Assembly (NCBI RefSeq): GCF_020883455.1
Contig: NZ_CP086615.1
Location: forward strand, 3,038,001-3,102,000
Length of the DNA stretch: 64,000 bases
Direction: 5' to 3'
DNA from: Spiribacter halobius
GTDB taxonomy: Bacteria; Pseudomonadota; Gammaproteobacteria; Nitrococcales; Nitrococcaceae
Under the pieces are notes generated by a model that was not told the DNA's origin, made no database searches, and saw nothing but the letters and a program-made list of their open reading frames with translations. Of the stretch, positions 1 through 9,894 are shown one piece after another (position 1 is the stretch's first letter; every line of letters starts with the position of its first letter). The position numbers were made by a program, and so were the translations under genes.

Positions 1-54
1 GCCGTGGACATGATATTGCCGGCAGATCGGCGCGCGCTCGCCGCGTTCGTTCAT
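1..54 (-). CDS. Possible 5' end of a gene running off the left edge
   Basis: Eighteen codons are open from an ATG at 54 to the window edge on the minus strand. A GGGAG stands about 7 bases upstream of that ATG, and the reading frame diverges from wrbA. The visible peptide (MNERGERAPICRQYHVHG) is too short to assign. In Pseudomonas the gene next to wrbA is an ArsC/YffB-like protein, but nothing in these residues supports that. It could equally be chance. Confidence 0.3.
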   Translation of the reverse strand, partial: MNERGERAPICRQYHVHG

Positions 55-1205
<1,151 letters not shown>

Positions 1206-1212
<7 letters not shown>

Positions 1213-1946
1213 CCCGGCACGGACCCCGCCCCCAGCGCCTCGCGCACGAACGGCACCGTCAGCCGCCGGCCGGCGGCGAGGGAGGCGGCGTCCAGGCGGT
1301 CCAGCACGGCCAGCAGGTGGTGCAGGTCCCGCGACTGGCGCGTCAGCAGATAGCGGGCCGTCGCCGCGGGCAGCTCCAGCCCGAGGCGGGCGGCATGCCG
1401 CTGCAGCACGGCCGCGCGGGTGTCGTCATCCGGCGGCTGGAGCCGCAACCGCAGCATGGCTTGCAGGCGGGACGCCAGATCCGGCAGGGCAAGCCCCAGC
1501 TCCGCCGGGCCTGCCCGGGAGGCCACCAGCAGCTGCCCCCCCGCGTCACGCAGACGGTTGTGGCAGTGGAACACCGCCTCCTCCCAGGCAGGCCGGCCGG
1601 CAATGGCCTCGAGGCCGTCCAGGGCCACCACGCCGACTCGCTCCAACCCCTCGAGCTGCTCCGGCGGTCCTTCGGCCCGCTCGGCAAGGGGCACGTAGAC
1701 GGCCGTGTAACCGCCGGCGCTGGCAATCCCGCAGGCCGCCTGCAGGAGATGGCTCTTGCCCGTGGCCACAGGCCCGGTGAGGTGGATCGGATCCCAGGCG
1801 GCCCGGGCGGCGGCGCGCAGCGCAACCACGGCGGCGGCATTGCGGCCGGGAACGTAGAGATCGAGATCGGCGCCGGCGTCCCAGCGGAAATCGAGCGCAA
1901 GCTGCCGCCCGTGGGCGGCCGGTGCCCCGGTGACGCGGCCGCTCAT
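1206..1946 (-). CDS. hda: DnaA regulatory inactivator Hda
   Basis: An AAA+ DnaA-like protein that, bound to the DNA-loaded sliding clamp, stimulates ATP hydrolysis by DnaA and limits re-initiation of replication. The 246-residue protein carries a clamp-binding motif QLALDF at residues 15-20 and a Walker A variant GPVATGKS at 58-65, followed by the Walker B stretch VVALDGLE. It lacks the DnaA DNA-binding domain, as expected. It overlaps the upstream DUF2066 gene by 4 bases and is probably co-transcribed with it, as in Pseudomonas. Confidence 0.93.
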
Positions 1947-3043
1947 CGCCGCAGGCGGTACACCGGGCCGCCGGCGGTGCCCGCCTCGCCGCCGGACTCG
2001 CCCTGATCCATCGCCTGCAGCCGGGACTCCCGGCCGAGGGCCTCGCGCACGCGGCCAGGGGCGACGTTGATCGACAGCTGGAAGCGAACCGCCGTGCCCT
2101 CGACCTCCGCTGCGCGCACGCCGCTCACGCCGCCGAGGCCCTGCAGCAGGCGCTCCGCGGCGGCCAGGTCGGTAAGGCCCTCGACGCCCTCGACCTGCAC
2201 CTCCAGGAGGGTGCTGCTGTCGAGGTCGGGCAGCAGGGTGTAGGGCCCGCGCAGCGCGGCGGCGAGGCGGCGGGCGGTCTCGGCGGCCAGCCCCGCGAGG
2301 TCTCCCGCCTGGTCGCGCCAGCGCTCGCGCTCGCCATCCGGCCCGTACAGGGTCCAGCGGACATTCGCGCCACCGTCCCCCGTCAGCCGGCCGGCCAGCA
2401 CCACCGGGGTCTGGTAGCGGTCCGACGCCTCGAGGATGGGGCCATCGAAGCCGCCGGCGACATCCGCAAAGGTGACCCTGCGCTGGTCCTCGAGATCCAG
2501 CAGCGGGAACAGCAGCGGCACCCCGACCTCGGCCGCGGCCTCACGCAGCAGGCGCGGCTCGCTGTCGCCCTCGCCTGCAAGCGCCCGCCGGCCCCCGCGC
2601 TCCACCGCAAGCCACACCAGCACCGGCGGCCGGTCCCGCTGCCAGACGGGGACTTCGGCACGCACCAGTGCCTCGCGCAGGGCCTCGGTGTCGAAGCGGG
2701 TCAGCATGCGCAGATCGCCCTCCGGGCCCCGCTCGTAGCGGAACTGCTGGACGAAGCGCCCGGCACGCTCGACGATGCCCTGCACCGGCGTCGCCTCGGC
2801 CACCTCGGGACGGCCGGTCAGGCGCGCCAGCACGGGACCCACCGCCTCGGCAAAGGCGGACTCGCGGGCCTCATCGGTCTGGTCCGACACGGGCACCGTC
2901 ACCTCACCGAGGTTGGCCAGCCCCTGGGCATACCCGGGGGGAGACGTCAGCGTGATCAGCAGCACCAGCCCCCAGAGCCCGGCGATCGCTCGCCGCCAGC
3001 AGGGGTACGGAAGGCGGGCTGAAACCAGGCGCAGGGCTCTCAT
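1943..3043 (-). CDS. DUF2066 periplasmic/envelope protein
   Basis: A 366-residue exported protein of the DUF2066 family, whose gene sits directly upstream of hda in many gammaproteobacteria. It has a signal peptide with basic residues (about 1-20), a hydrophobic core (IAGLWGLVLLITL) and cleavage near residue 39. A longer reading frame reaches 3172 but would overlap the divergent purM, so the ATG at 3043 in front of the signal peptide is preferred. The biochemical role is unknown. Confidence 0.85.
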   Translation of the reverse strand: MRALRLVSARLPYPCWRRAIAGLWGLVLLITLTSPPGYAQGLANLGEVTVPVSDQTDEARESAFAEAVGPVLARLTGRPEVAEATPVQGIVERAGRFVQQFRYERGPEGDLRMLTRFDTEALREALVRAEVPVWQRDRPPVLVWLAVERGGRRALAGEGDSEPRLLREAAAEVGVPLLFPLLDLEDQRRVTFADVAGGFDGPILEASDRYQTPVVLAGRLTGDGGANVRWTLYGPDGERERWRDQAGDLAGLAAETARRLAAALRGPYTLLPDLDSSTLLEVQVEGVEGLTDLAAAERLLQGLGGVSGVRAAEVEGTAVRFQLSINVAPGRVREALGRESRLQAMDQGESGGEAGTAGGPVYRLRR

Positions 3044-3140
3044 GGGGCCATTCCGTAGGGCGCGGCCCGGGCCGCGATGAGGGCAGTTACGGTACCATGG
3101 CGCGCTGGCGGGCGACGAGGCACGGCGACGGGAGACGACA

Positions 3141-4199
3141 GTGGCGAACGGCAGCGACGACCAGGGACTCACCTACCGCGACGCCGGGGTCGACATCGAC
3201 GCCGGCGCGGCGCTGGTGGACCGCATCAAGGGTGCGGTGGCGAGCACCCGACGGCCCGGCGTGCTCGGCGGGCTCGGCGGCTTCGGCGGCCTGTTCGAGC
3301 TGCCGCTGGACCGCTACCGCCAGCCGGTGCTGGTCTCGGGCACCGACGGCGTCGGCACCAAGCTACGCCTCGCACTGGAGACGGGGCAGCACGACGGCAT
3401 CGGCATCGACCTGGTTGCCATGTGCGTCAACGACGTGGTCGTCGCCGGCGCCGAGCCGCTGTTTTTCCTGGATTATTACGCCACCGGCCACCTGGACGTG
3501 GACGTGGCCGAGCGGGTCATCCGCGGCATCGCCGCAGGCTGCCGCGAGGCCGGCGCCGGACTGATCGGCGGCGAGACGGCGGAGATGCCCGGGATGTACG
3601 GACCGGGGGACTATGACCTGGCCGGGTTCTGCGTCGGCATCGTCGAGCGCGACGCGATCCTCGACGGCTCGGCGGTGCGGCCCGGGGACCGCCTGATCGC
3701 GGCCGCCTCCTCGGGCATCCATGCGAACGGGTTCTCGCTGGTGCGGCGGGTGCTGGAGCGCGAGCCGGGCGCCCTCGAGCGTACGCTGGAGGGTCGCCCG
3801 CTCGCGGAGTGGCTGCTGGCGCCGACCCGGATCTACGTGCGCCCGGCCCTGCGGCTGATCGCCGAGTGCGAGGTGCATGCCCTCTGTCACATCACCGGCG
3901 GCGGCCTGCCGGAGAATCTCCCACGAGTGCTGCCGCCGGGTGTCGCCGCGCATATCGACGCCGGGTCCTGGGAGCGCCCGGCCGTGTTCCGCTGGCTACA
4001 GGAGGCCGGTGGTATCGCCGACGGCGAGATGTGGCGCACCTTCAACTGCGGCGTCGGCATGGTCTTCGTCGTGCCGGAGGCGGAGGAGCAACGGGCGCTT
4101 GCGAGCCTGCGCGATGCCGGGGAGCGCGCGTGGTCCCTCGGCCGCATCGAGCCACGACCGGAAGGCGCGCCTGCGGTGCGCTTCGCGGAGGGTGCATGA
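3141..4199 (+). CDS. purM: Phosphoribosylformylglycinamidine cyclo-ligase (AIR synthetase)
   Basis: Catalyses ATP-dependent ring closure of FGAM to AIR, step five of de novo purine synthesis. The 352-residue protein has the usual length. The N-terminal [11 protein letters not shown], the [10 protein letters not shown] nucleotide motif, [11 protein letters not shown] and [12 protein letters not shown] are all family hallmarks. The start is GTG at 3141, preceded by GGGAG at 3131-3135. The gene diverges from the DUF2066-hda pair across about 100 bases and overlaps purN by 4 bases (ATGA). Confidence 0.97.
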   Translation: MANGSDDQGLTYRDAGVDIDAGAALVDRIKGAVASTRRPGVLGGLGGFGGLFELPLDRYRQPVLVSGTDGVGTKLRLALETGQHDGIGIDLVAMCVNDVVVAGAEPLFFLDYYATGHLDVDVAERVIRGIAAGCREAGAGLIGGETAEMPGMYGPGDYDLAGFCVGIVERDAILDGSAVRPGDRLIAAASSGIHANGFSLVRRVLEREPGALERTLEGRPLAEWLLAPTRIYVRPALRLIAECEVHALCHITGGGLPENLPRVLPPGVAAHIDAGSWERPAVFRWLQEAGGIADGEMWRTFNCGVGMVFVVPEAEEQRALASLRDAGERAWSLGRIEPRPEGAPAVRFAEGA

Positions 4200-4858
4200 C
4201 GGCAGATCGCCTGCCGGTGGTCGTGCTCATATCCGGCAACGGCAGCAACCTGCAGGCCCTGATCGACGCCGAGCGCGCCGGCGAGCTGCCGGTGGAGCTG
4301 CGGGCCGTGGTGAGCAGCCGCGGCGGCGCCTACGGTCTGGAGCGCGCCGCGGCCGCGGGCATCCCCACCGCAGTCCTGCGGCCGAAGGACTACCCCGACC
4401 GTGAGCGCTACGACGCCGCCCTGCGCGACTGCCTGGACCGACTGAACCCGGGCCTGGTGGTCCTCGCCGGCTTCATGCGCATCCTCGGCGACCGTTTCGT
4501 GGCCGCCTTTGAGGGTCGCCTCGTCAACATCCACCCCTCCCTGCTGCCGGCCTTCCGCGGGCTGCACACCCACGAGCGGGCACTGGCGGCGGGCGTGGCC
4601 GAGCACGGCTGCAGCGTGCACTACGTCATCCCCGAGCTGGATGCGGGCCCGGTCATCGCCCAGGCCGCGGTCGCCGTGGAACCGGACGACACCCCGCAGA
4701 CTCTGCAGCAAAAGGTGCAGGCCGAGGAGCACCGGCTCTATCCGCTGGCGGTTCGCTGGATCGCCGAAGGCCGTGTGACCATGCGCGATGGCCGGGTCTG
4801 GATGGACGGACAACCGCTGGCGGTGCCGCCGCGCCTCGGGCCGGTCGCAAGCCACTGA
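4196..4858 (+). CDS. purN: Phosphoribosylglycinamide formyltransferase
   Basis: Transfers a formyl group from 10-formyl-THF to GAR, step three of purine synthesis. The 220-residue protein has the GNGSNLQAL phosphate loop at 14-22 and the catalytic triad Asn111 and His113 (in [11 protein letters not shown]) plus Asp149 (in [10 protein letters not shown]). It is translationally coupled to purM. A short C-terminal extension beyond the family core is present. Confidence 0.97.
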   Translation: MTADRLPVVVLISGNGSNLQALIDAERAGELPVELRAVVSSRGGAYGLERAAAAGIPTAVLRPKDYPDRERYDAALRDCLDRLNPGLVVLAGFMRILGDRFVAAFEGRLVNIHPSLLPAFRGLHTHERALAAGVAEHGCSVHYVIPELDAGPVIAQAAVAVEPDDTPQTLQQKVQAEEHRLYPLAVRWIAEGRVTMRDGRVWMDGQPLAVPPRLGPVASH

Positions 4859-4880
4859 CCGCGCACCGCGGGAGGACCCT

Positions 4881-5687
4881 TTGCGCGCCCTGTTCACGCT
4901 GCTTGCCACCCTGACACTGTTCTCCGCCCATGCTGCGGCGGCGGACCACGACGGCGCTCCGCCACCGTTCGAGGCGCGCTACGAGCTGCGCAAGGGCCCG
5001 CTGACCCTCGGCGAGGCGCGGCTCACCTTCGAGCGCCCGGGGGAGGACCGCTACCGCTACCGGATGCACACGCGGCCGGTAGGGGTCACCCGGCTGCTGT
5101 ACTCGGCCGAGGTCCGGGAGGTGAGCGAAGGGCGCATCATAGCGACGGGCTTCCGCCCCGAGCGCTACCACTATCACCGCACCGGCGACGACGACGCTCG
5201 GGAGGCGGAACTGCGGTTCGACTGGGACGACGGCGAGGTGGTGAACGATGTCGCCGACCGCCCGTGGCGCATGCAGATCCCCGCGGACACGCTGGACCGG
5301 GTGGTCAGCCCGCTGCAGCTCATGCACGACCTCGCCGCCGACGGCAGCGCCACGCCGCTGACCTACCGCATCGCCGACGGCGGCGAGCTCAAGACCTACC
5401 GTCTGGAGGTGGAGGGCCGCGAGACGGTGAACGTCCCCGCAGGCCGCTTCGAGGCCCTGCGCATCGTCCGCTACGACACCGACAGCGACCGCGAGACCCG
5501 CCTCTGGTGCGCCCCGGAGCTGGACTATCTCGCCATTCAGGTGGAGCAGTGGGAGGACGGCGACCGCAGCTTCCGCCTGGTGCTGGCGGATCTGGAGGGT
5601 ATCGACTACAAGCGCCAGCCGCCCCGCCCCCGCTTCGGCGACCCGCTTCACTCGGGGCGCCCTGGCAGCGGTGCCACGGGGCGATAG
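4881..5687 (+). CDS. DUF3108 exported protein
   Basis: A 268-residue secreted protein. I use the TTG at 4881 because GGGAGG lies five bases before it and because it opens directly into a signal peptide (RALFTLLATLTLFSAHAAAA). The mature part matches the DUF3108 family (FEARYELRKGPLTLGEARLTF, then a DTLDRVVSPLQL block), predicted to form an extended beta-sheet envelope protein of unknown role. It is the last gene of the purM-purN unit, as in Pseudomonas. Confidence 0.85.
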   Translation: MRALFTLLATLTLFSAHAAAADHDGAPPPFEARYELRKGPLTLGEARLTFERPGEDRYRYRMHTRPVGVTRLLYSAEVREVSEGRIIATGFRPERYHYHRTGDDDAREAELRFDWDDGEVVNDVADRPWRMQIPADTLDRVVSPLQLMHDLAADGSATPLTYRIADGGELKTYRLEVEGRETVNVPAGRFEALRIVRYDTDSDRETRLWCAPELDYLAIQVEQWEDGDRSFRLVLADLEGIDYKRQPPRPRFGDPLHSGRPGSGATGR

Positions 5688-6000
5688 CGGCACGGGGGCA
5701 ACCGACGTGGGCGGATCGTGCCCATGCCCAATCCGCGACGCCGACGACATGTCACTGCGTGTTGCCTGAGGCGAAGCGTGGTGGGGCAGGAGCGACCGGG
5801 ACCGTAGGCGAGAGGGACCTCGCCTACGAGCTTACAGGGACGTATTCACGGCGTGTCCCGGTCGCTCCTGCCCCGCCTCGCGTCAGGCACGGCCGGCCTG
5901 GCGCTCGCCACGCCGCGGCCGCGCCAGCTTTCGAGCCGCCGGGGCAGTTCCGCGACAGGGGCGTGCGGGAGACGTCGCACGCGGCGGCGCCGCGCACGAC
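5688..6000. other. Convergent gap filled with palindromic repeats
   Basis: There is no gene between the convergent DUF3108 and dcd genes. It holds one copy of repeat family A (5783-5874, with outer partial arms reaching about 5765-5889) and one of family C (5971-6005). The remaining sequence shows nothing recognisable. Confidence 0.7.
5783..5874. repeat. Palindromic repeat family A, copy 1
   Basis: Arms GGGGCAGGAGCGACCGGGA and its exact complement enclose an inner hairpin (GTAGGCGAG / CTCGCCTAC) and the conserved asymmetric core GTATTCACGGCGTGTCCC. The core matches the copies at 16349-16454 and 17649-17756 read on the other strand. Confidence 0.8.
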
Positions 6001-6005
6001 CTACG
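5971..6005. repeat. Palindromic repeat family C, copy 1; contains the dcd stop codon
   Basis: An imperfect palindrome (GACGTCGCACGCGGC / GCCGCGCACGACCTACG) like those at 14791-14829, 17571-17604 and 17836-17870. The dcd stop codon (complement of CTA, 6001-6003) is part of the repeat end. Confidence 0.75.
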
Positions 6006-6564
6006 GGCGTGGCAGGGTGACTCCGCGCTGGCCCATGTACTTGCCGCTGCGATCCTTGTAGGAGAGCTCGCAGATCTCGTCGGACTCGAGGAAGAGCATC
6101 TGCGCCACACCCTCGTTGGCGTAGATCTTCGCGGGCAGCGGCGTGGTGTTGGAGAACTCCAGCGTCACGTGCCCCTCCCATTCCGGCTCCAGCGGCGTCA
6201 CGTTGACGATGATGCCGCAGCGGGCGTAGGTGGACTTGCCGAGGCAGATGGTCAGCACGCTGCGCGGGATGCGGAAATACTCCACCGTGCTCGCCAGTGC
6301 GAATGAGTTGGGCGGAATAATGCAGACATCCGCATGCACATCCACGAAGCTCGACTCGTCGAAGCCCTTCGGGTCGACGATGGCGGAGTTGATGTTGGTG
6401 AAGATCTTGAAGCGGTCCGCACAGCGCACGTCGTAGCCGTAGCTCGAGGTGCCATAGGAGATCAGCCGCCCGCCGTCGCGCTCCCGCACCTGCCCGGGCT
6501 CGAACGGCTCGATCATGCCTTCCCCCGCCATCTGGCGGATCCAGCGGTCCGATTTGATCGCCAT
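6001..6564 (-). CDS. dcd: dCTP deaminase
   Basis: Deaminates dCTP to dUTP, feeding dUMP for thymidylate synthesis. The 187-residue protein has the normal trimeric-dUTPase-fold length. It carries [10 protein letters not shown] at the N-terminus, the TSSYGYDVR motif, [10 protein letters not shown] and the catalytic glutamate in [10 protein letters not shown] (about residue 136). The start at 6564 gives the conserved family N-terminus. The gene follows apbC on the same strand, an order also seen in Pseudomonas. Its stop lies inside a family C palindrome. Confidence 0.95.
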   Translation of the reverse strand: MAIKSDRWIRQMAGEGMIEPFEPGQVRERDGGRLISYGTSSYGYDVRCADRFKIFTNINSAIVDPKGFDESSFVDVHADVCIIPPNSFALASTVEYFRIPRSVLTICLGKSTYARCGIIVNVTPLEPEWEGHVTLEFSNTTPLPAKIYANEGVAQMLFLESDEICELSYKDRSGKYMGQRGVTLPRP

Positions 6565-6662
6565 CGTCAGGGTCCTGCTCGTTGTACCGGCGGCAATTCT
6601 GCCGGGGCGGGGCTGGCTCGTACAGGTGTTCGGTTCCGTACCGTCGATTGAACGCCACTTAT

Positions 6663-6783
6663 GAACACAACGACACCACGGACACAACGATTAACGACGA
6701 TGGGAAAGCATCAGGACGCCGATTTATCGGCATTGCTTTACGTTGTGATCCGTCGTGTCCGTGGTGTCGTTGCGTTCATTTCA
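6663..6783. repeat. Interspersed repeat family H, copy 1
   Basis: Left arm AACACAACGACACCACGGAC (from 6662) and right arm GTCCGTGGTGTCGTTGCGTT (about 6757-6776) form a long inverted repeat around an AT-richer centre between apbC and dcd. The arms recur at 50402-50488. Confidence 0.7.
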
Positions 6784-6808
6784 GCGTCTTCGAGAGCCCG
6801 CGCCCGAG

Positions 6809-7903
6809 TCAGGTGTCGTCGACCACGATTTTCGGGAAGCGGCTGGCGCCGGCGGAGGCCTGGCGGGAGAGCATCGCCGCCGTGCGCAGCGCCGCGTCGC
6901 GGTAGAGCTCGGCGACGCGGCCCTCCGGCTCGGCCACCACGGTGGGCCGGCCGGCATCCACCTGCTCGCGGATGTGGATATCCAGCGGCAGCGAGCCCAG
7001 CAGCTCCACCCCCTCCTGGTCGGCCAGGCGCTGGCCGCCGCCGGCGCCGAAGACGTGCTCCTCGTGGCCGCAATTGGAGCAGATGTGGAGGCTCATGTTC
7101 TCGAGCACGCCGAGCACGGGCACCTTCACCTTCTCGAACATCTTGATGCCCTTGCGCGCATCCAGGGTGGCGATGTCCTGGGGGGTGGTCACCACCACGG
7201 CGCCGGCGACGGGCACGCGCTGGGAGAGGGTGAGCTGGATGTCGCCGGTACCGGGCGGCAGATCGATAATCAGGTAATCGAGCTGCTCCCAGCGCGTCTC
7301 GTTCAGCAGCTGGGTCAGGGCCTGGGTGACCATCGGGCCGCGCCAGACCATGGGCGTCTCCTCCTCGATGAGGAAGCCGATGGACATGACCTGCACCCCG
7401 TAATTTTCCAGCGGGGTAATGGTCTTGCCGTCGGGGCTGTCCGGCTTGCGGCCGGCGACGCCCATCATCCGTGGCTGGCTCGGCCCGTAGATGTCGGCGT
7501 CGAGCAGGCCTACCCGGGCGCCCTCCCCGGCCAGCGCCAGCGCGAGATTGGCGGCACTGGTGGACTTGCCCACCCCGCCCTTGGCCGAGGCCACGGCGAT
7601 GATGTTGCGGACGTTCTCCAGCGGCTTCAGGGTCGCCTGGACCTGGCGCGCGACCACCTGCCAGTCCACCGACACCGCCACCGCCCGCGCGCCGGTGGCA
7701 GCCCGGATATGCTGCTCGAGCTCGCGCTGCAAGGTCGGGCGGTAGCGGTCCACCGGGAAGCCGAGCTGCAGGTCGACGGCCACCTGATCGCCGTCGATGC
7801 GCACGTCCTTCACCGCCTCGGCGCTCATCAGGTCCATGCGCAGGTGCGGTTCGGTCCAGCCGCCGATGGCCGCCTCCACCGCGTCTCGCGTCAATTCGCT
7901 CAT
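6809..7903 (-). CDS. apbC: Fe-S cluster carrier ATPase ApbC/Mrp
   Basis: A cytosolic P-loop NTPase that carries and transfers [4Fe-4S] clusters. The 364 residues comprise an N-terminal MIP18/DUF59 domain (about 1-85), a deviant Walker A SAKGGVGKST at 106-115, LLDADIYGPSQP, LIIDLPPGTGD and the cluster-binding Cys275-x2-Cys278. The start at 7903 gives the expected MSEL N-terminus. It lies upstream of dcd. In Pseudomonas the pair diverges from metG, but here metG is 22 kb away. Confidence 0.96.
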   Translation of the reverse strand: MSELTRDAVEAAIGGWTEPHLRMDLMSAEAVKDVRIDGDQVAVDLQLGFPVDRYRPTLQRELEQHIRAATGARAVAVSVDWQVVARQVQATLKPLENVRNIIAVASAKGGVGKSTSAANLALALAGEGARVGLLDADIYGPSQPRMMGVAGRKPDSPDGKTITPLENYGVQVMSIGFLIEEETPMVWRGPMVTQALTQLLNETRWEQLDYLIIDLPPGTGDIQLTLSQRVPVAGAVVVTTPQDIATLDARKGIKMFEKVKVPVLGVLENMSLHICSNCGHEEHVFGAGGGQRLADQEGVELLGSLPLDIHIREQVDAGRPTVVAEPEGRVAELYRDAALRTAAMLSRQASAGASRFPKIVVDDT

Positions 7904-8062
7904 CTCGGCCCCTTGGCGGGTTGCCCTAGGATGGCCGGAGTCTACCGGCCCGGCGAGCAGCATAAAACACGCCAACCGCGGGGTTGCTCGCTGCCGCTCA
8001 CGCATGGACGGCGAACGCGCCGCGCCCCAGAATCCACCAGGCAACGGCTGAGCGGAGGCCCC

Positions 8063-8716
8063 ATGAGCACGCCTGTCCTCGTCATCGGCAACTTCAACTA
8101 CTCGTCCTGGTCCCTGCGCGGCTGGCTTGCCCTGCGCAGGGCCGGCGTCACACCGGACCTCATCCGCCTGCCACTGGACACCCCGGAATTCCACGAGGCC
8201 ATCCGCCGGCACTCGCCCACCGGCAGGGTGCCGGTGCTGCATCACGACGACGTCACCGTCTGGGACTCCCTCGCCATCGCGGAATACGCCAACGAGATCT
8301 TCGCCGAAGGCTCGCTCTGGCCGGCGGAGCGCGTGGCGCGGGCCGAGGCGCGGGCGGCGGTGGCGGAGATGCACAGCGGCTTCGCGGCCCTGCGCGCGGC
8401 GCTGCCGATGAACTGCCGCGCCCGCGGCCGGCGGGTGGAGACTACGCCCCCGGTGGCGGCGGACATCGAGCGCCTGCAGGCCCTCTGGGGCGATGCCCTG
8501 GCGCGCCATGGCGGCCCCGGGCTGTTCGGTCCGCCAGGCATTGCCGAAGCCTTCTTCGCCCCCGTGGCCCTGCGCTTCCGCACCTACGGCATCGCCGTGC
8601 AGGGCGCCGCCGGGGAGTGGCTGGCGCGCCTGCTCGCCGACGAGGACGTGCAGTGGTGGTGCGCCCAGGCGGAGGCCGAGCGCGAGGTGGTCGCCGCCGA
8701 GGAGGTCGGCGCTTGA
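8063..8716 (+). CDS. Glutathione S-transferase family protein
   Basis: A 217-residue GST with an N-terminal thioredoxin-fold domain. The NYSSWSLRGWLALR motif (about residues 11-24) supplies the catalytic Ser/Tyr region, followed by GRVPVLHHDD and the glutathione-binding WDSLAIAEY. An all-helical C-terminal domain follows. GGAGG precedes the ATG at 8063. The stop overlaps the TTG start of the next gene, so it is the first gene of a three-gene unit with the GNAT-C39 protein and the ATP-grasp ligase. The substrate is unknown. Confidence 0.88.
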   Translation: MSTPVLVIGNFNYSSWSLRGWLALRRAGVTPDLIRLPLDTPEFHEAIRRHSPTGRVPVLHHDDVTVWDSLAIAEYANEIFAEGSLWPAERVARAEARAAVAEMHSGFAALRAALPMNCRARGRRVETTPPVAADIERLQALWGDALARHGGPGLFGPPGIAEAFFAPVALRFRTYGIAVQGAAGEWLARLLADEDVQWWCAQAEAEREVVAAEEVGA

Positions 8717-9894
8717 GCCTCGCCGAGCCAGCCGGTGCCACCGCCATCCGCCCCGCTGCCACCTCCGATCTGGATGCGCTGGTCGCCCTGGAGAAGGAGG
8801 CGTTCAGTGGCGACCGGCTCTCCCGGCGCAGCTTCCGCCACCTGCTGCGCCGCGGCCATGCGCGGATTCTGGTGGCCGAGACCGCGCTGCGGGCAGGGCC
8901 CGACGGCGAGGCGCCCGCGCTCGGCGGCTACGTGCTGCTGCTCTACCGCCGCGGCACCTCGCTGGCGCGCCTTTATTCCATCGCCGTCGCCCGCAGTGCC
9001 CGTGGCCAGGGCGTGGCGGCGAAGCTCGTGGCCGCCGCCGAGGACGCCGCGGCGGGCGAGGACTGCGCCGCCGTGCGCCTCGAGATCCGGCGGGACAACA
9101 CGGCCTCCCAGGCGCTCTTCCGCCGCCTCGGCTACCGCGTCTTCGGCACCTACGAGGCCTACTACGAGGACGCCGAGGACGCCCTGCGCTTCGAGAAGCG
9201 TCTGGCCCCGGAGCCGCCGCCGAGCCTCGCCCGGGTGCCCTACTACCGGCAGACCCTGGATTTCACCTGCGGGCCTGCCGCGCTGATCATGGCCATGCGC
9301 GCCCTGGATCCCGCGCTCACGCCGGACCGGCGGCTGGAGCTGCGGCTCTGGCGCGAGTCCACCACGATATTCATGACCGCCGGCCACGGCGGCTGCGGGC
9401 CGGAGGGGCTGGCGCTCGCCGCCCACCGCCGGGGCTTCGCGGTGAGCGTGCACGTCAACGGCCCCGGGGCGTTCTTCACCGACTCGGTGCGCAGCCCGGA
9501 GAAGAAGCAGGTCATGACCCTGGTGCACGAGGATTTTCTGGCCGAGCTCGCCGAGGCGGCCGTGCCCGTACGCCACGAGACCCTCAATGCCGCCGCCCTG
9601 GAGCGCGCCCTGGCGGCGGGGGCCGTGCCCCTGGTGCTGATCAGCCTCTACCGCATCACCCGCGAGCGCACGCCGCACTGGGTGGTGGTGACGGGCCTCG
9701 ACCGGCGCCATGTCTACGTCAACGACCCCTGGGTGGACGAGGGCGGCGGCCGCAGCGCCACGGACACCGTCAACCTGCCTATCCCGCGCCGGGATTTCGA
9801 CCGCATGGCGCGCTACGGCCGCAGCGGCCAGCGCGCGGTGCTGCTGCTCTACCCGCCTGGCGGGCCCAACCCGACCACACAGGAGCCAGAATGA
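8713..9894 (+). CDS. GNAT acetyltransferase fused to a C39-like cysteine peptidase
   Basis: A 393-residue two-domain protein. Residues about 10-165 are a GNAT domain with the acetyl-CoA loop RSARGQGVAAKL at 94-105. Residues about 170-380 are a C39/papain-like domain with Gln180, Cys186 (FTCGPA), His322 (TPHWVVV) and Asp338 (YVNDPW), so the expected catalytic residues are all present. The start is a TTG at 8713, seven bases after GGAGG and overlapping the GST stop. The gene overlaps the ATP-grasp gene by four bases (ATGA). Such fusions recur beside RimK-like ligases and are thought to act in peptide or protein modification, but I know of no experimental function. There is no signal peptide. 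Confidence 0.88.
   Translation: MSLAEPAGATAIRPAATSDLDALVALEKEAFSGDRLSRRSFRHLLRRGHARILVAETALRAGPDGEAPALGGYVLLLYRRGTSLARLYSIAVARSARGQGVAAKLVAAAEDAAAGEDCAAVRLEIRRDNTASQALFRRLGYRVFGTYEAYYEDAEDALRFEKRLAPEPPPSLARVPYYRQTLDFTCGPAALIMAMRALDPALTPDRRLELRLWRESTTIFMTAGHGGCGPEGLALAAHRRGFAVSVHVNGPGAFFTDSVRSPEKKQVMTLVHEDFLAELAEAAVPVRHETLNAAALERALAAGAVPLVLISLYRITRERTPHWVVVTGLDRRHVYVNDPWVDEGGGRSATDTVNLPIPRRDFDRMARYGRSGQRAVLLLYPPGGPNPTTQEPE

Noticed and set aside
3044-3172. Upstream extension of the DUF2066 gene to 3172
   Set aside because: It would overlap the purM start and place the signal peptide internally.
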